DNA from: Calidithermus roseus
Lineage (GTDB): Bacteria; Deinococcota; Deinococci; Deinococcales; Thermaceae
Reading direction: 5' to 3'
NCBI RefSeq assembly: GCF_003574095.1
Contig: NZ_QWLA01000008.1
Location: forward strand, 1-64,000
Length of the DNA stretch: 64,000 nt
The number at the start of each line of letters is the position of its first letter. Within the stretch, counting starts at the first letter, position 1. The position numbers and the translations under genes are program-made. Below the pieces are notes generated by a model. It had not been told where the DNA came from. It saw only the letters and a list, made by a program, of their open reading frames with translations, and searched no databases. This document shows positions 8,178-17,724 of this stretch, in pieces.

Positions 8178-11100
8178 ATGATCTCGCCACAGCTCGACCC
8201 TCTGACGGGAGCGCTGAGCCGGGCTGAGCTATTCCCCACCCTCGAGGCTACCCTCAACGAGGCGCAGTTCAGCGGCGACGAGACCGCCTTGCTGATCCTG
8301 GATCTCGACCACTTCAAGAGCATCAACGACACCTTCGGCCACCCGCGCGGTGACGCCATCCTGCGGGAGCTGGTCGAGCGCATCCAGGGCGCGATCCGGA
8401 CAGGCGACCGCCTGTTTCGCTACGGCGGCGACGAGTTCGTGCTGCTGCTACCGGGCACCGACCAGGCCCAGGCCACCTTGCTGGCCGAGCGGCTGATGGA
8501 GGTAGTCCAGTCGCGGCCCTTCGCGGGTGATCCACCCCTCTCCCTCACCCTGAGCATCGGGCTGGCGACCAGCCGGGCCGGAGCCGACACCCCCGAAGCG
8601 CTCTTCGAACGGGCCGACCAGTACCTGCTCACCGCCAAGCGCCAAGGACGTGCCCGCCTGGTGGAGGCGCAGGGTGAGGGCGAGACCCAGCAGACGCGCT
8701 GGCTCGAGCGGGAAGCCGCCCAACTCGGCCTGCAGCACTTCCTGCGCACCTTGCCCAAACACCGCCGGGGGCTGCTGCGATCGGTGGGGCCCGGTGGGGC
8801 CGGGCACACCCGCTTCCTCGAGGAAGCCCAGCGCCACGCCCGGCTGCTGGGCTACCGGACCTTCTGGCTCACGGGCCGCCGGGCCTACGCCACCCACCCC
8901 TACGGGGCGCTGCTCGACGGCGTGGGCCTCGAGCTCACCGAGGCGGTGATCCGGCAGGGCAACGCTGCCCTGAGGGCGCTGGAAGGCCCACTGCTGTGGC
9001 TGGTGGACCGGCCAGATGAGCTCGATGTGGCCAGCCGCAAGGTGATCGCCGAGCTGCTGAGCGACCCCCAGGGGCCGGTGATGGGCGTGGCCGTCGGCGG
9101 AGGGGACGCCGAGTGGCCCGTGCCCGCGCTGGTCGAGGAGGTCGAGTTGCGAGCCCTCTCGCTTGAGTCGGCCCGCGTCCTGCTGCGCAGCCGCCTGCGC
9201 TGGGAGGCCCCCGAGGACTTCGTGCGGTGGCTGTGGCAGGAATCGGGAGGCTGGCCCAGACCCCTGCTGGATCGGCTCGAGCAGGCCGAGCGCAGCGGGG
9301 TTCTGCGCGTGGGTAGCAAGGGCTACAGCCTCAGCCCCGACTACGCCCAGAGGCTGAGGGAGGCCGAAGCCCCATCCATACCGAGCCTGCCGGTCCCCAA
9401 GCACAGCCTCATCGGGCGCGATGGCGAGTTGCTGGAGCTCAAGCGGCTGCTGCGCGAGCGCCGCCTGGTGACGCTGGTGGCCCAGGGGGGCATGGGCAAG
9501 ACCCACCTCGCCATGCAGGCGGCGCTCGAGGTGGCCCACCTCTACCGCGACGGGGCCTATTTCGTCTCCCTGGCCGGTCTGGATGAAGCCGAGGAGTTGC
9601 CGGGCCGTCTCATCCAGGAGTTCGGGCTCAAGGCTTCCGGCAACCTCCAGGAAAGCCTGGTGCAGCACTTCGCGGGCCGCCAGGTGCTGTGGGTGCTGGA
9701 CAACTTCGAGCAACTGCTCGAGGCCGGCGAGTTCCTGCGCGCTCTGCTGCAGGCTCTGCCCAAACTCACCCTGCTGGTGACCTCGCGCGAGCGGCTGAGC
9801 CTGCCGGAGGAGTGGGCGCTGCCGCTGGAGGGGCTGGCGCTGGGCGAGGACGGGGGTGATTCGGCGGCCATGCGGCTGCTGCTGCAAGCTATCCAGCGGG
9901 TCAACCCCGGCCTGCGCCCGAGCCCCTCCGAGCTCGAGGCCGCCCGCCGCATCTGCCGGGTGGTGGAGGGGTTGCCGCTGGGACTGGAGCTGGCCGCGGC
10001 TTGGGCCAAGGTGCTCAGCCTGGGCGAGATTGCCGAGGAGATTGAGAAAAACCTGAGCTTCCTGAACTCGCCCGAGGGCGACGAAGTCCGTCCCGAGCGC
10101 CACCGCTCACTGCGGGCAGTGTTCGAGTCGTCGTGGCAACTGCTGCACCCCGAGGAGCAGCAGGTCCTGGCGCGGCTGTCGGTCTTCCGGGGCGGCTTCG
10201 ACCGCGAAGGAGCCGCGCAGGTGGCCGGGGCCTCGGTCTCGGGCCTTTTAGGGCTGGTCAACCTCTCGCTCGTGCAGCGCGACCCCCACCACAGCGGGCG
10301 CTATCTGATGCACGAGTTGCTGCGGCAGTTTGCCCACGAAAAGCTTCCTCCCCAAGCTCTCGAGCCCAGCCTGGCCGCTCACGCCGAGTATTTCTGGAGT
10401 CTGGCGCAGCAGGCCGAACCCGCCTTGCAGGGCCCCGAGCAAAGCCGCTGGGTGCGGCGCATCGAACTCGAGTTCGACAACTTGCGGCTGGCTTTTTCCA
10501 CCATGCAGCGTCTGGGCTGGGCCACCCAGGGCCAGCAGATGGCCACCTGGCTCAGTAATTTCTATGCCTGGCACGGCTTCTATCGCGAGACTGCCCATTG
10601 GCACCGGGTTTTTCTGGAGATGCCGCATCAGGTGCCCCCGGCGGTGCAGGCCCGAACCCAGCAGTCGCTGGCCCTTCAGCTCAAGAACCTGGGGCAGTGG
10701 GAACAGAGCAAGGACTTGCTGGAGCAAAGCCTCCAGACCAGTCGTGCCTTGCAAGACCCCCAGTTGCTGGCGGAGGCCCTGCACATGAAGGGGCTGCTGT
10801 TGCGTGAATCGGGCGAGTTCGCACAAGCGCTGGCAGCGTTCGAGGAATCGCTGGCCCTCAAACAGGCAATCGGGGATCGCTACGGCGAGTCCACCACCCT
10901 CAACGACATCGGCATCGTCTACGGGCTACAGGGACAGGACCGGGCGGCCAGCACCTACTTCCTGCGCAGCCTCGAGATCAAGCGGCAAATCGGCGATGAA
11001 AAGGGCGCAGCCTACGCTCTGGGAAACCTGGCGATAGTCAGCGAAGACCACGAGGAGGCTGTGCGCTGGCTGTACGAGAGCCTGGAGATCAAACGGCGGC

Positions 11101-11501
11101 TCAAGGATCAGCAGGGCATCGCCAACGCCCTCGCCAACATCGCCGACCGCTTGCTCAAGACCGCCCGCCCCCTCGAGGCCTGGCCGCTGCTGGTGGAGAG
11201 CCTGCTTCTCTTCCGCCAGATGGGACAACTAGCCTCGCTAGCTCAGGTGCTCGCAAGCTGCGCGCAGGCCCTGCTGGGTCTGCACCTGCCGGCTCAGGCT
11301 CTGCAAATCGCGGCTGTGCTGGAGCGCTGGGACCAGGAACGCCCGACCAAACTGCCACCGGGAACCCAGCAGGCCCTCCAGGAGCACCTCCAGAAGGCCA
11401 GGGAAGTCCTGGGAGCAGACGCCGAGGCGATCTACCAGCAAGCCCAGGCCACCAGCCTCGAGCAAGCCTGCCAGACCGTGCTCGAGGTGCGCCTTCTCTA
11501 A
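8178..11501 (+). CDS. GGDEF domain fused to STAND ATPase and TPR array
   Basis: A 1107-residue signalling protein with an unusual order. Residues 1-165 form a GGDEF domain with an intact RYGGDEF active site (81-87) and the preceding DLDHFKSINDTFGH metal/substrate loop, so it could make cyclic di-GMP. Residues 190-400 look like a degenerate ATPase-like region. About 410-680 is an NB-ARC/AfsR-type STAND module with Walker A AQGGMGKT (near 435), Walker B VLWVLDNFE and an LLVTSRERL sensor. About 760-1090 is a run of tetratricopeptide repeats (GDRYGESTTLNDIGIVYGLQ, GDEKGAAYALGNLAIVSEDH). No DNA-binding domain is recognisable. I infer a ligand-sensing switch in which TPRs and NTPase control the cyclase. 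The start ATG follows a G-rich stretch; the gene is monocistronic. Confidence 0.85.
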   Translation: MISPQLDPLTGALSRAELFPTLEATLNEAQFSGDETALLILDLDHFKSINDTFGHPRGDAILRELVERIQGAIRTGDRLFRYGGDEFVLLLPGTDQAQATLLAERLMEVVQSRPFAGDPPLSLTLSIGLATSRAGADTPEALFERADQYLLTAKRQGRARLVEAQGEGETQQTRWLEREAAQLGLQHFLRTLPKHRRGLLRSVGPGGAGHTRFLEEAQRHARLLGYRTFWLTGRRAYATHPYGALLDGVGLELTEAVIRQGNAALRALEGPLLWLVDRPDELDVASRKVIAELLSDPQGPVMGVAVGGGDAEWPVPALVEEVELRALSLESARVLLRSRLRWEAPEDFVRWLWQESGGWPRPLLDRLEQAERSGVLRVGSKGYSLSPDYAQRLREAEAPSIPSLPVPKHSLIGRDGELLELKRLLRERRLVTLVAQGGMGKTHLAMQAALEVAHLYRDGAYFVSLAGLDEAEELPGRLIQEFGLKASGNLQESLVQHFAGRQVLWVLDNFEQLLEAGEFLRALLQALPKLTLLVTSRERLSLPEEWALPLEGLALGEDGGDSAAMRLLLQAIQRVNPGLRPSPSELEAARRICRVVEGLPLGLELAAAWAKVLSLGEIAEEIEKNLSFLNSPEGDEVRPERHRSLRAVFESSWQLLHPEEQQVLARLSVFRGGFDREGAAQVAGASVSGLLGLVNLSLVQRDPHHSGRYLMHELLRQFAHEKLPPQALEPSLAAHAEYFWSLAQQAEPALQGPEQSRWVRRIELEFDNLRLAFSTMQRLGWATQGQQMATWLSNFYAWHGFYRETAHWHRVFLEMPHQVPPAVQARTQQSLALQLKNLGQWEQSKDLLEQSLQTSRALQDPQLLAEALHMKGLLLRESGEFAQALAAFEESLALKQAIGDRYGESTTLNDIGIVYGLQGQDRAASTYFLRSLEIKRQIGDEKGAAYALGNLAIVSEDHEEAVRWLYESLEIKRRLKDQQGIANALANIADRLLKTARPLEAWPLLVESLLLFRQMGQLASLAQVLASCAQALLGLHLPAQALQIAAVLERWDQERPTKLPPGTQQALQEHLQKAREVLGADAEAIYQQAQATSLEQACQTVLEVRLL

Positions 11502-11533
11502 GACGCCGCTCGCCGATCTTTGCGAAGCCGGCT

Positions 11534-12100
11534 TCAGCTACCCGCCAGACCGAGCCGCCGGGCATCGGCCTTCATGGCCTCGAGGACGAATTGCATGTGG
11601 GTGTCGAGGTCCACGCCCAGTTCCTCGGCTCCGCGCACGATGCCCTCACGGTCTACGCGGGCGGCGAAGGCCTTGTCCTTGAACTTCTTCTTGAGGCTGC
11701 TGAGCTCAAGGCCCAGGATGCTCTTGTCGGGGCGCACGTAGACGGCGGCGGTGATCAGGCCGGTGAGTTCGTCCACGGCGAACAGCGCCTTGGCCATGAG
11801 GGTGGTGCGGGGGTGCTCGGGCACGTCGGCGTGGCCCAGGATGGCCTCGCAGATCTCGGGGGAATAGCCCATCTTGCGCAGCAGCTCGACCCCCTTGTAG
11901 GGGTGAGTCTCGGGCTCCTTCTCGTAGTCGAAGTCGTGAAGGATAGCGGTGATGGCCCACTTCTCCTCGTCCTCGCCGAAGTGCCGGGCATAAGCCCGCA
12001 TGGCCGCCTCCACCGCCATCATGTGGCGGCGCAGGCTTTCGGAGGGCGTCCACTGCTGCATCAGCCTCAGAGCATCGTCGTAGACCATGTAGATCGCCAT
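11534..12100 (-). CDS. HD-domain hydrolase
   Basis: About 188 residues. Metal-binding residues of an HD phosphohydrolase are visible: H in LRRHMMAVEAAMRAY, the HD pair in ILHDFDYEK, and later H residues in THPYKGVELL and ILGHADVPEHP. Proteins of this subgroup (HDIG-like, often annotated as predicted hydrolases) act on phosphate esters, but the substrate is unknown. Start choice lies between ATG 12100 (MAIYMVYDDAL) and ATG 12088 (MVYDDAL). Homology begins at MVYDDALRLMQQWTPSESL, so either works, and no ribosome site decides. It is divergent from ispF. Confidence 0.8.
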   Translation of the reverse strand: MAIYMVYDDALRLMQQWTPSESLRRHMMAVEAAMRAYARHFGEDEEKWAITAILHDFDYEKEPETHPYKGVELLRKMGYSPEICEAILGHADVPEHPRTTLMAKALFAVDELTGLITAAVYVRPDKSILGLELSSLKKKFKDKAFAARVDREGIVRGAEELGVDLDTHMQFVLEAMKADARRLGLAGS

Positions 12101-12191
12101 GAAAAGAGTCTTCAGGCTCGAGGGGGCGAGCGTCAAGGGTCATTCGGGATGATACTGGACCTCAAACCGCCAACCCCGGACAATGAGAACC

Positions 12192-12653
12192 ATGCGAATT
12201 GGTTTTGGCGAAGACACTCACCGCCTCGAGCCCGGTCGCGCCCTCTGGCTGGGCGGCGTCCACATCCCCTCCGAGCGCGGCGCGCGGGCCCACTCCGACG
12301 GCGACGTGCTCCTGCATGCCCTGTGCGACGCGCTGCTCTCGGCCTGCGCCCTGGGCGACATCGGGGTCCTCTTCCCCGACACCGACGCGCGGTGGAAGGA
12401 TCTGCAAAGCCGGGTAATCCTGGAGGCGGTACTGGAGCGGGTGGCTCGAGCGGGCTACCGCGTGAGCCAACTCAGCGGGGTGGTCACCCTCGACCGACCC
12501 AAGCTCAGCCCCCACCGCGCCACCATCCAGGCCCGCCTGGCCGAGTTGCTTTCACTGCCCGAGGAACGGGTGGGGCTGACCTTCAAGACCTCCGAGGGCC
12601 TGGCTCCCGATCACGTCCAGGCCCGCTGCATGGCCTTGCTCGAGGCGCTGTGA
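12192..12653 (+). CDS. ispF: 2-C-methyl-D-erythritol 2,4-cyclodiphosphate synthase
   Basis: A 153-residue enzyme of the non-mevalonate isoprenoid pathway. It cyclises CDP-ME-2-phosphate to MEcPP with release of CMP. The zinc and substrate motifs are in place: GFGEDTHRLEPGR (Asp and His ligands), AHSDGDVLLHALCDALLSA and GLTFKTSEGL. ATG 12192 starts the family's usual MRIGFGEDTHRL; an ATG three codons earlier (12183) is also possible. The stop overlaps the GTG of the next gene (GTGA), so the two are translationally coupled, although isoprenoid synthesis and an ion channel have no obvious link. Confidence 0.95.
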   Translation: MRIGFGEDTHRLEPGRALWLGGVHIPSERGARAHSDGDVLLHALCDALLSACALGDIGVLFPDTDARWKDLQSRVILEAVLERVARAGYRVSQLSGVVTLDRPKLSPHRATIQARLAELLSLPEERVGLTFKTSEGLAPDHVQARCMALLEAL

Positions 12654-13279
12654 ACCCCTGGCAGGTGCTGGAATGGCTGGGCTGGCTGGGCACGCTGGCC
12701 TTCGCGGCCTCGGGCGCGCTGATGGGAGTGCAAAAGCGCTTCGATCTGGTAGGCGTGCTGGTGCTGGCGGGGGTCACGGCGGTGGGCGGAGGCTCGATCC
12801 GCGACATCGTGGTGGGCTCGCTGCCGCCGCAGGCTTTCCGCAACGAGGCGGTGCTGTGGGTGGTGTTCGTGGTCTCGCTGCTGGTGTGGCGCTTTTACCG
12901 CCGGGTGGAGCGGCTCGAGCGCCCCATCTACTACCTCGACACCCTGGGACTGGGCATCTTCGCGGCGCTGGGCGCCGAGCGCGGCTTCACCTTCGGGCTG
13001 GGCTTCTGGGGCTGCGTATTCGCCGGGACGGTTTCAGGAGTGGGTGGGGGCGTGCTGCGCGACCTGCTCACCGGGCAAATCCCCGGTATCTTCTACCGCA
13101 ACCGCGACCTCTACGCCACCGCCGCCGCCGGGGGGGCCGCGCTGGTCTACGCGATCTACCGCTTCCTGCCCGACCTGGCCGCCTTAGCCCTGGTGCTGGG
13201 CGCCCTCACCACCATCGCCCTGCGCCTGTCGAGCCGCTGGCTTGGGCTGAGGCTGCCCATGCCCAGGGCTGAAAGCTAA
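12650..13279 (+). CDS. TRIC/UPF0126 family cation channel homologue
   Basis: A 209-residue integral membrane protein with about seven hydrophobic helices and an internal duplication. Each half has a glycine triplet followed by R-D (AVGGGSIRDIVVG near residue 44 and GVGGGVLRDLLTG near residue 136), the signature of bacterial TRIC-type (UPF0126) trimeric channels. Bacterial members conduct monovalent cations in vitro. The start is GTG 12650, overlapping the ispF stop by 4 nt. Confidence 0.85.
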   Translation: MNPWQVLEWLGWLGTLAFAASGALMGVQKRFDLVGVLVLAGVTAVGGGSIRDIVVGSLPPQAFRNEAVLWVVFVVSLLVWRFYRRVERLERPIYYLDTLGLGIFAALGAERGFTFGLGFWGCVFAGTVSGVGGGVLRDLLTGQIPGIFYRNRDLYATAAAGGAALVYAIYRFLPDLAALALVLGALTTIALRLSSRWLGLRLPMPRAES

Positions 13280-13312
13280 ACACCCCAGCTATCGACTATC
13301 ACGTATTTCAGG

Positions 13313-14005
13313 CTACTTCAGCTCCTCGAGCTGTTTTCTGGCTCGCTCCTGATCCTTCTGGTCGGCGTAGGTCTTGGCCGGGAGGGAAAGGGCGAACTCC
13401 AGTTGCTTGATAGCCTCGGCCTTGCGGTTCATCCGGGCGAGTGCGGTGGCGTACTCTACACGGTGGATGATGGTCTGGGGCTCGAGCTTGATGGCCTCCT
13501 CGAACAGGGGCACCACCTGCCCCATGTTGGCGCCGTAGAGCCAGCCCACGCCCTTCTGGGTCAGCTCGAGGTGCCACAGGGCGAGGGCCACTTTGGCCCC
13601 AGCGTGATTGGGGTTGAGCTTGAGGGCCTTGTTGAGGTTGTCGCGCACGCTCGAGGCCAGGTTGAGGCTGTCCAGGATGCCACGGAACTGGGCCAAGCGG
13701 CCATGGGCGCGGGCCAGTTCGAAATAGGCCTCGGGGTCGTCGGGGTCGGCCTGAATGGCCTTCTTGGCCGCCTCCTCGGCCTTGTCGTACCACGAACCCT
13801 TTTCCTTGTCGGCAGCCTGGTATCCGGCATAGTAACTCGCGGCCTTCGCCGCCAGCACGTAGCCCGCATTACCCAGCTTGAGGGCTTCGGTATAGGCCGC
13901 TTGCAGTTTGCCCTCGTCGATCAGCTTTCCCACGGATGCGGGGGTCTGGGCCAGGACTACAGCCAGCCCCAACACCCCCATGCCAAGCACGATCCATCGC
14001 TTCAT
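13313..14005 (-). CDS. Exported TPR-repeat protein
   Basis: A 230-residue protein with a clear signal peptide (MKRWIVLGMGVLGLAVVLAQ, cleavage probably after VLA-QT). It then has tetratricopeptide-like helices, for example WYDKAEEAAKKAIQADPDDP and ARAHGRLAQFRGILDSLNLA. It probably acts in the periplasm as an interaction scaffold; no enzyme motif is seen. GGAGGT 10 nt upstream of the ATG decides the start. It is divergent from another TPR protein at 14183 with about 180 bp between, so the two may serve one process. Confidence 0.8.
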   Translation of the reverse strand: MKRWIVLGMGVLGLAVVLAQTPASVGKLIDEGKLQAAYTEALKLGNAGYVLAAKAASYYAGYQAADKEKGSWYDKAEEAAKKAIQADPDDPEAYFELARAHGRLAQFRGILDSLNLASSVRDNLNKALKLNPNHAGAKVALALWHLELTQKGVGWLYGANMGQVVPLFEEAIKLEPQTIIHRVEYATALARMNRKAEAIKQLEFALSLPAKTYADQKDQERARKQLEELK

Positions 14006-14182
14006 CTCTGACTACCTCCACTGAGTGCCGATAACAGTGACGATTTAACTTACTCCATGCAAATGTGTTTTTCCACAGAAGTTTACCCGGTTCAAGGATT
14101 TCCTTCCCCACCTAGAGTTACGACCCTCCAGCGTGGTTCGTCACAGCCCGGAACGCTTAGCGTTACATGGTAGACTTACCGC

Positions 14183-15676
14183 ATGGTTTTGGCCCCCCGT
14201 ATGCTCGCCGGAATTGGGCTCTGGATGCTGTTTTTGGGCAGTCTTGCCTTAGCCCAACTGGGAGCCGATGACTATTTTTTCCAGTGTCGAAGCCTATATG
14301 CGCGCGGCGACCTGAGCAGCGCCAAAGCCACCTGCGAACTGGCCCTCACCGCCAATTCCCAACACGTGCCTAGCCTCGAGCTCCTGATCCGCATCAACCT
14401 CGACGAGAAGCGCGTCGCCGAGGCCGAGCAAAGCCTCGAGCAGCTTCGGGGAATAGTCGGCTCGGACAACGCCACCTTGCAGCTGTTGCAGGCGAGGCTG
14501 CTGCTGTTGCGGGGGCGAGCCGCCGAAGCCCTGAGGATTCTGCCCAACAACCGCGACCCCGAGTCCTACCTCTATCAGGGAGTCGCCCTCGAAACCCTGG
14601 GGCGCTATGAGGAAGCCTACAACGCCTACCGCCGGGCTGATCGGCTGCTGGAGGGGCGGCTGGGCGCCGGGCGCATGGCCCAGCGGCTGGGCCAGCCTAC
14701 CGAGGGCCTCTTCTTGTTGCGGGATAGCCCACGCGAAGAGTTGCTCAGGGGCGAGTTGTTGTGGAGTGCAGGGCGTCTGCAGGAAGCCGCAGAGGTGCTC
14801 GAGCCAACCCTTTCCCGCTTCAGCCGCCTGGACGACGAATATACCCAAGCCCTCAAGCTGCTCAGCGCCATCTACTACGGCAGGGGCGATCTCGAGCGCG
14901 GTGGAGCTTACCTGAGCCTGCTCAGCCAGCAGATGAGCCTGCCTACGCAGGTGCTGGCTCACATCTGGCCCTGGCTGGCGGTTTTCGTCCTTTACCTGGC
15001 GCTGATCCTCATCGGGGAGAGCCGCATCGAGCCCATGCGCACTGTCGAACTCGACAGCCAGTTCCGCCTCGGACCCGGCACGGTCCACGCTTGGCTGATC
15101 CTGGCCCCCCTGATCGCCGGTCCTCTGACCGCAGGCATCGGATATTTCCTCTACGGAAACTGGCTGGCGGCCTTTACCCCAGTCCAGGCCGAGACCGTGC
15201 GCCCGATGTTCTACCTCTTGCTGGGCGCGGTGGCTTTTCTCATCGCTTACACCCGCATCGGCCTGGCCAACTTGCACCTGGGCGCGCGACAAGACTGGAT
15301 CGAGGGCGTATGGGCTGGCATCGTGCTGCTGGCGATCATAGCCATCTATGGCCTCATCCGCAAAGCTCTGGGGTTGGGGGAATTCCCCAACATCTACATC
15401 AGCTTCCTCGGTCTGGCGATGATGGAGCCGGTGTTGCGAGGGGCAGCTAATTTTTCCCTGCGCGAGCGCTACCGTGAACTCTCGACCTACATGCTGCCCC
15501 TGCTCTCGGGGCTGGCAATTTTCGGCCCCACGCTGCTGGGGGCAGGGGCTGGGGTATTCCTGGGCTGGCTGCGCAGGCGCACGGGAGGAACCCTCGCAGG
15601 GATGGTGGCCTGGGTGGTCGTGGGCCTGATCCTGACCCTGGTGGCCGAGTTGCCTTTCATGCGTAGGCTACTATAG
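14183..15676 (+). CDS. TPR protein with C-terminal multi-pass membrane domain
   Basis: A 497-residue protein. A signal-like helix (MLAGIGLWMLFLGSLALAQ) is followed by a TPR-rich periplasmic half (about 25-255; AEQSLEQLRGIVGSDNATLQ and ALETLGRYEEAYNAYRRADR). Six or seven transmembrane helices (about 265-495) complete the chain. No recognised domain was found in the membrane part. A TAGACT box ends 6 nt before ATG 14183, which suggests a leaderless mRNA; the next ATG (14204) is the alternative. With the divergent exported TPR protein it may form an envelope assembly, which is inference. Confidence 0.7.
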   Translation: MVLAPRMLAGIGLWMLFLGSLALAQLGADDYFFQCRSLYARGDLSSAKATCELALTANSQHVPSLELLIRINLDEKRVAEAEQSLEQLRGIVGSDNATLQLLQARLLLLRGRAAEALRILPNNRDPESYLYQGVALETLGRYEEAYNAYRRADRLLEGRLGAGRMAQRLGQPTEGLFLLRDSPREELLRGELLWSAGRLQEAAEVLEPTLSRFSRLDDEYTQALKLLSAIYYGRGDLERGGAYLSLLSQQMSLPTQVLAHIWPWLAVFVLYLALILIGESRIEPMRTVELDSQFRLGPGTVHAWLILAPLIAGPLTAGIGYFLYGNWLAAFTPVQAETVRPMFYLLLGAVAFLIAYTRIGLANLHLGARQDWIEGVWAGIVLLAIIAIYGLIRKALGLGEFPNIYISFLGLAMMEPVLRGAANFSLRERYRELSTYMLPLLSGLAIFGPTLLGAGAGVFLGWLRRRTGGTLAGMVAWVVVGLILTLVAELPFMRRLL

Positions 15677-15692
15677 CCCTCGCAAGCCCGCC

Positions 15693-16439
15693 TCATCCCT
15701 CCGCCAGGCTTCCTAGCTGCTCGAGGAAGCCGTATGCGGTGTAGTCCAGGCTCACCGGCGTGACCGAGACGAAGCCGTGCTGCACCGCCCAGAAGTCGGT
15801 GCCTTCCTGGAGTTCAGCCGTAGGCTTGCCCGCCACCCAGTAGTAGGGTCGCCCGTCGGGGTCGTGGCGCTCGACTACCGAGTCTTCGTAGCGGTGGGTG
15901 GAGAGCTTCGTGATGCGGATTCCCCGCGGGGGACGGTTGGGGAAGTTGACGTTGAGCAGAGTTTTGGGCGGGAGACCATTTTGCAGCACCCAACGAGAAA
16001 TCCTCAGCGCGTGCTTTGCCGCTTCTTCAAAGCGCAGTTCCTCACCCGAAGCATCGAGGCTGAAGGCGATGGAGGGGATGCCCAAGGAAGCCCCCTCGAG
16101 GGCCGCTGCCACCGTGCCGGAGTGGGTCAGGTCGAGCCCCATGTTGACTCCGATGTTGATCCCCGAGACCACCAGGTCGGGACGGCCCAGCAGGTTGCTG
16201 CCCAGCACCACGCAATCGGCAGGAGTGCCGTCCACACGGTAGGCGGGAACCTCACCAAAGCCCGCTGAGGCCGTGTGCTTGAAGCGCAGGGGTCGTCGGA
16301 AGGTGATGCTGTGACCTACTCCGGACTGCTCCACGTCGGGGGCTACCACGTTGACTTCACCCAACTCGCGCAGGGCAAAGGCCAGAGCCTTGATGCCGGG
16401 GGAGAAAATGCCGTCGTCGTTGGCAACCAGAATCCGCAT
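15693..16439 (-). CDS. surE: 5'/3'-nucleotidase SurE
   Basis: A 248-residue metal-dependent phosphatase that removes phosphate from nucleoside 5'- and 3'-monophosphates and exopolyphosphate. The N-terminus MRILVANDDGIFSPGIKALA contains the NDDG metal motif, and GVGHSITFRRPLR, GTPADCV and SGINIGVNMG complete the site. Length (about 250) is typical. ATG 16439 is preferred over an upstream ATG because the family begins MRIL and a TAGGCT box lies 7 nt upstream. Confidence 0.95.
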   Translation of the reverse strand: MRILVANDDGIFSPGIKALAFALRELGEVNVVAPDVEQSGVGHSITFRRPLRFKHTASAGFGEVPAYRVDGTPADCVVLGSNLLGRPDLVVSGINIGVNMGLDLTHSGTVAAALEGASLGIPSIAFSLDASGEELRFEEAAKHALRISRWVLQNGLPPKTLLNVNFPNRPPRGIRITKLSTHRYEDSVVERHDPDGRPYYWVAGKPTAELQEGTDFWAVQHGFVSVTPVSLDYTAYGFLEQLGSLAEG

Positions 16440-16492
16440 GGAAGATAGCCTAACCCTAAAGACCAAGGTCGGGAAGCACGCACCTTTGGCGT

Positions 16493-17593
16493 TTAGCGTT
16501 CGGCATTCGACGTGCGGCTATCAGCAGCCTTTCTGCGGGATTTGGCTACCCTGGCCCTATTGGGGAAAACCTTGCTGTCGTTGAGGCCAAAGCCCAAGGT
16601 GCCGAAGAGCCTGCCAGTGGTGGGTTCGATCAGGTTGCGGTGGTCGCGGTAGAGGCGGGGGGTCTTCCAGAGGTAGAGCAGAGCTTTCCAGTGGGGCAGC
16701 TCGTTGTAGCGCTCAGGCCAAAGTTCCTTGAGCTTGGCCGCGACGACGTGGGCGTATTTGGGGGAGAGCACCGGGAAGACGTGGTGTTCGATGTGGTAGC
16801 CAAAGCCCAGGGTGAGCCACTCGAGCCAGCGTGGGTTGCGGACGGTGAGGCTGTTGAGCAGGGGGTCGTTGGTCTGGGTGATGGGGTTGAGGAGGTGGTT
16901 GGTGGCGATGAAGCTCATGGCGATGAAGTTGGCCATCAGCCAGGGCAGCACGAACACGAACACGAAGTTGAGCGGCCCCACCAGCAGCAGCACTCCCAAC
17001 CACACCAGCACCGGCAGGATGGCCTGGAAGACCACCACCGGACGCTCGTTGGGCTTGAAGTCGGGGAGAAAGCGCCGCAGCATCATGTGGGCGTGCAGGG
17101 TAAACCAGAAGGTGAAGGAGAAGAATAAGAACGCGCTCCGTAGCGCCGGGAGTTGCTTGAACATCCACTTCACGAGGGGTCGCTGAATGGCCGACTCGAG
17201 GGCCCCCATGGCGTCGGGGTCGTCGTGCGGGTGTTGGGTGTTGCCGTGGTGCTCGACGTTGTGCCACTTGCGCCACAGCCGCGCGCCCACCATCAGCGGC
17301 ACGAAGGCGATAGTGCCGGTGACGGAGCGCAGCACGGGGTTCTTGGTGACCGCCCCGTGAAGAATCTCGTGCGCCAGGAAACCCATTCCGACGAAGGCAT
17401 AGCCGATCCCGAAGGATAAGAGCAACTTGAGCAGTATATATGGGGTGGCCACGATGCCCCAGGCGCACAAAGCAAACAGGGCCAGGAAGATCGGCAGGTA
17501 GATCATCCTGGCAGGGACGGGCTCGAAAAAGTGGCGGGGTAGGTGGGCTTTGAGGACTTTGGTGTACTCACGCAGGTGTTGTTCTTCAGTCAT
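16493..17593 (-). CDS. Membrane fatty-acid desaturase
   Basis: A 366-residue di-iron membrane enzyme. The three histidine boxes are present: HEILHG (about residue 75), HNVEHHGNTQHPHDD (about 110-125) and HIEHHVFP (about 258-265). Four hydrophobic spans arranged in two pairs flank them. Such enzymes insert a double bond into acyl chains or related lipids using O2. The exact position and substrate (acyl lipid versus carotenoid-type) cannot be told from sequence alone. GGAG lies 8 nt before the ATG, and a TATACT box lies about 30 nt further upstream. In a thermophile it may tune membrane fluidity. Confidence 0.85.
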   Translation of the reverse strand: MTEEQHLREYTKVLKAHLPRHFFEPVPARMIYLPIFLALFALCAWGIVATPYILLKLLLSFGIGYAFVGMGFLAHEILHGAVTKNPVLRSVTGTIAFVPLMVGARLWRKWHNVEHHGNTQHPHDDPDAMGALESAIQRPLVKWMFKQLPALRSAFLFFSFTFWFTLHAHMMLRRFLPDFKPNERPVVVFQAILPVLVWLGVLLLVGPLNFVFVFVLPWLMANFIAMSFIATNHLLNPITQTNDPLLNSLTVRNPRWLEWLTLGFGYHIEHHVFPVLSPKYAHVVAAKLKELWPERYNELPHWKALLYLWKTPRLYRDHRNLIEPTTGRLFGTLGFGLNDSKVFPNRARVAKSRRKAADSRTSNAER

Positions 17594-17724
17594 TCGTTCT
17601 CCTCGACGGCTTCGGGGATAAGACAGTATACTCGAGGAAACTTAGAAACATAGGAGAAAACTACCCAAGGCGATACAAACGAAGCTGAGCGGGCCTGCGA
17701 AGACCCGCCCACCCATCGGTTCGG

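Noticed and set aside
8448-10103. A 551-codon open frame on the minus strand
   Set aside because: It lies wholly inside the GGDEF-STAND gene, has low-complexity composition (Gln/Gly/His rich) and no family motifs; long antisense frames are expected at this GC content. The same applies to 5254-7503 (+), 25779-27197 (-), 11591-13279 (+) upstream of 12650, and 36741-38489 (+).
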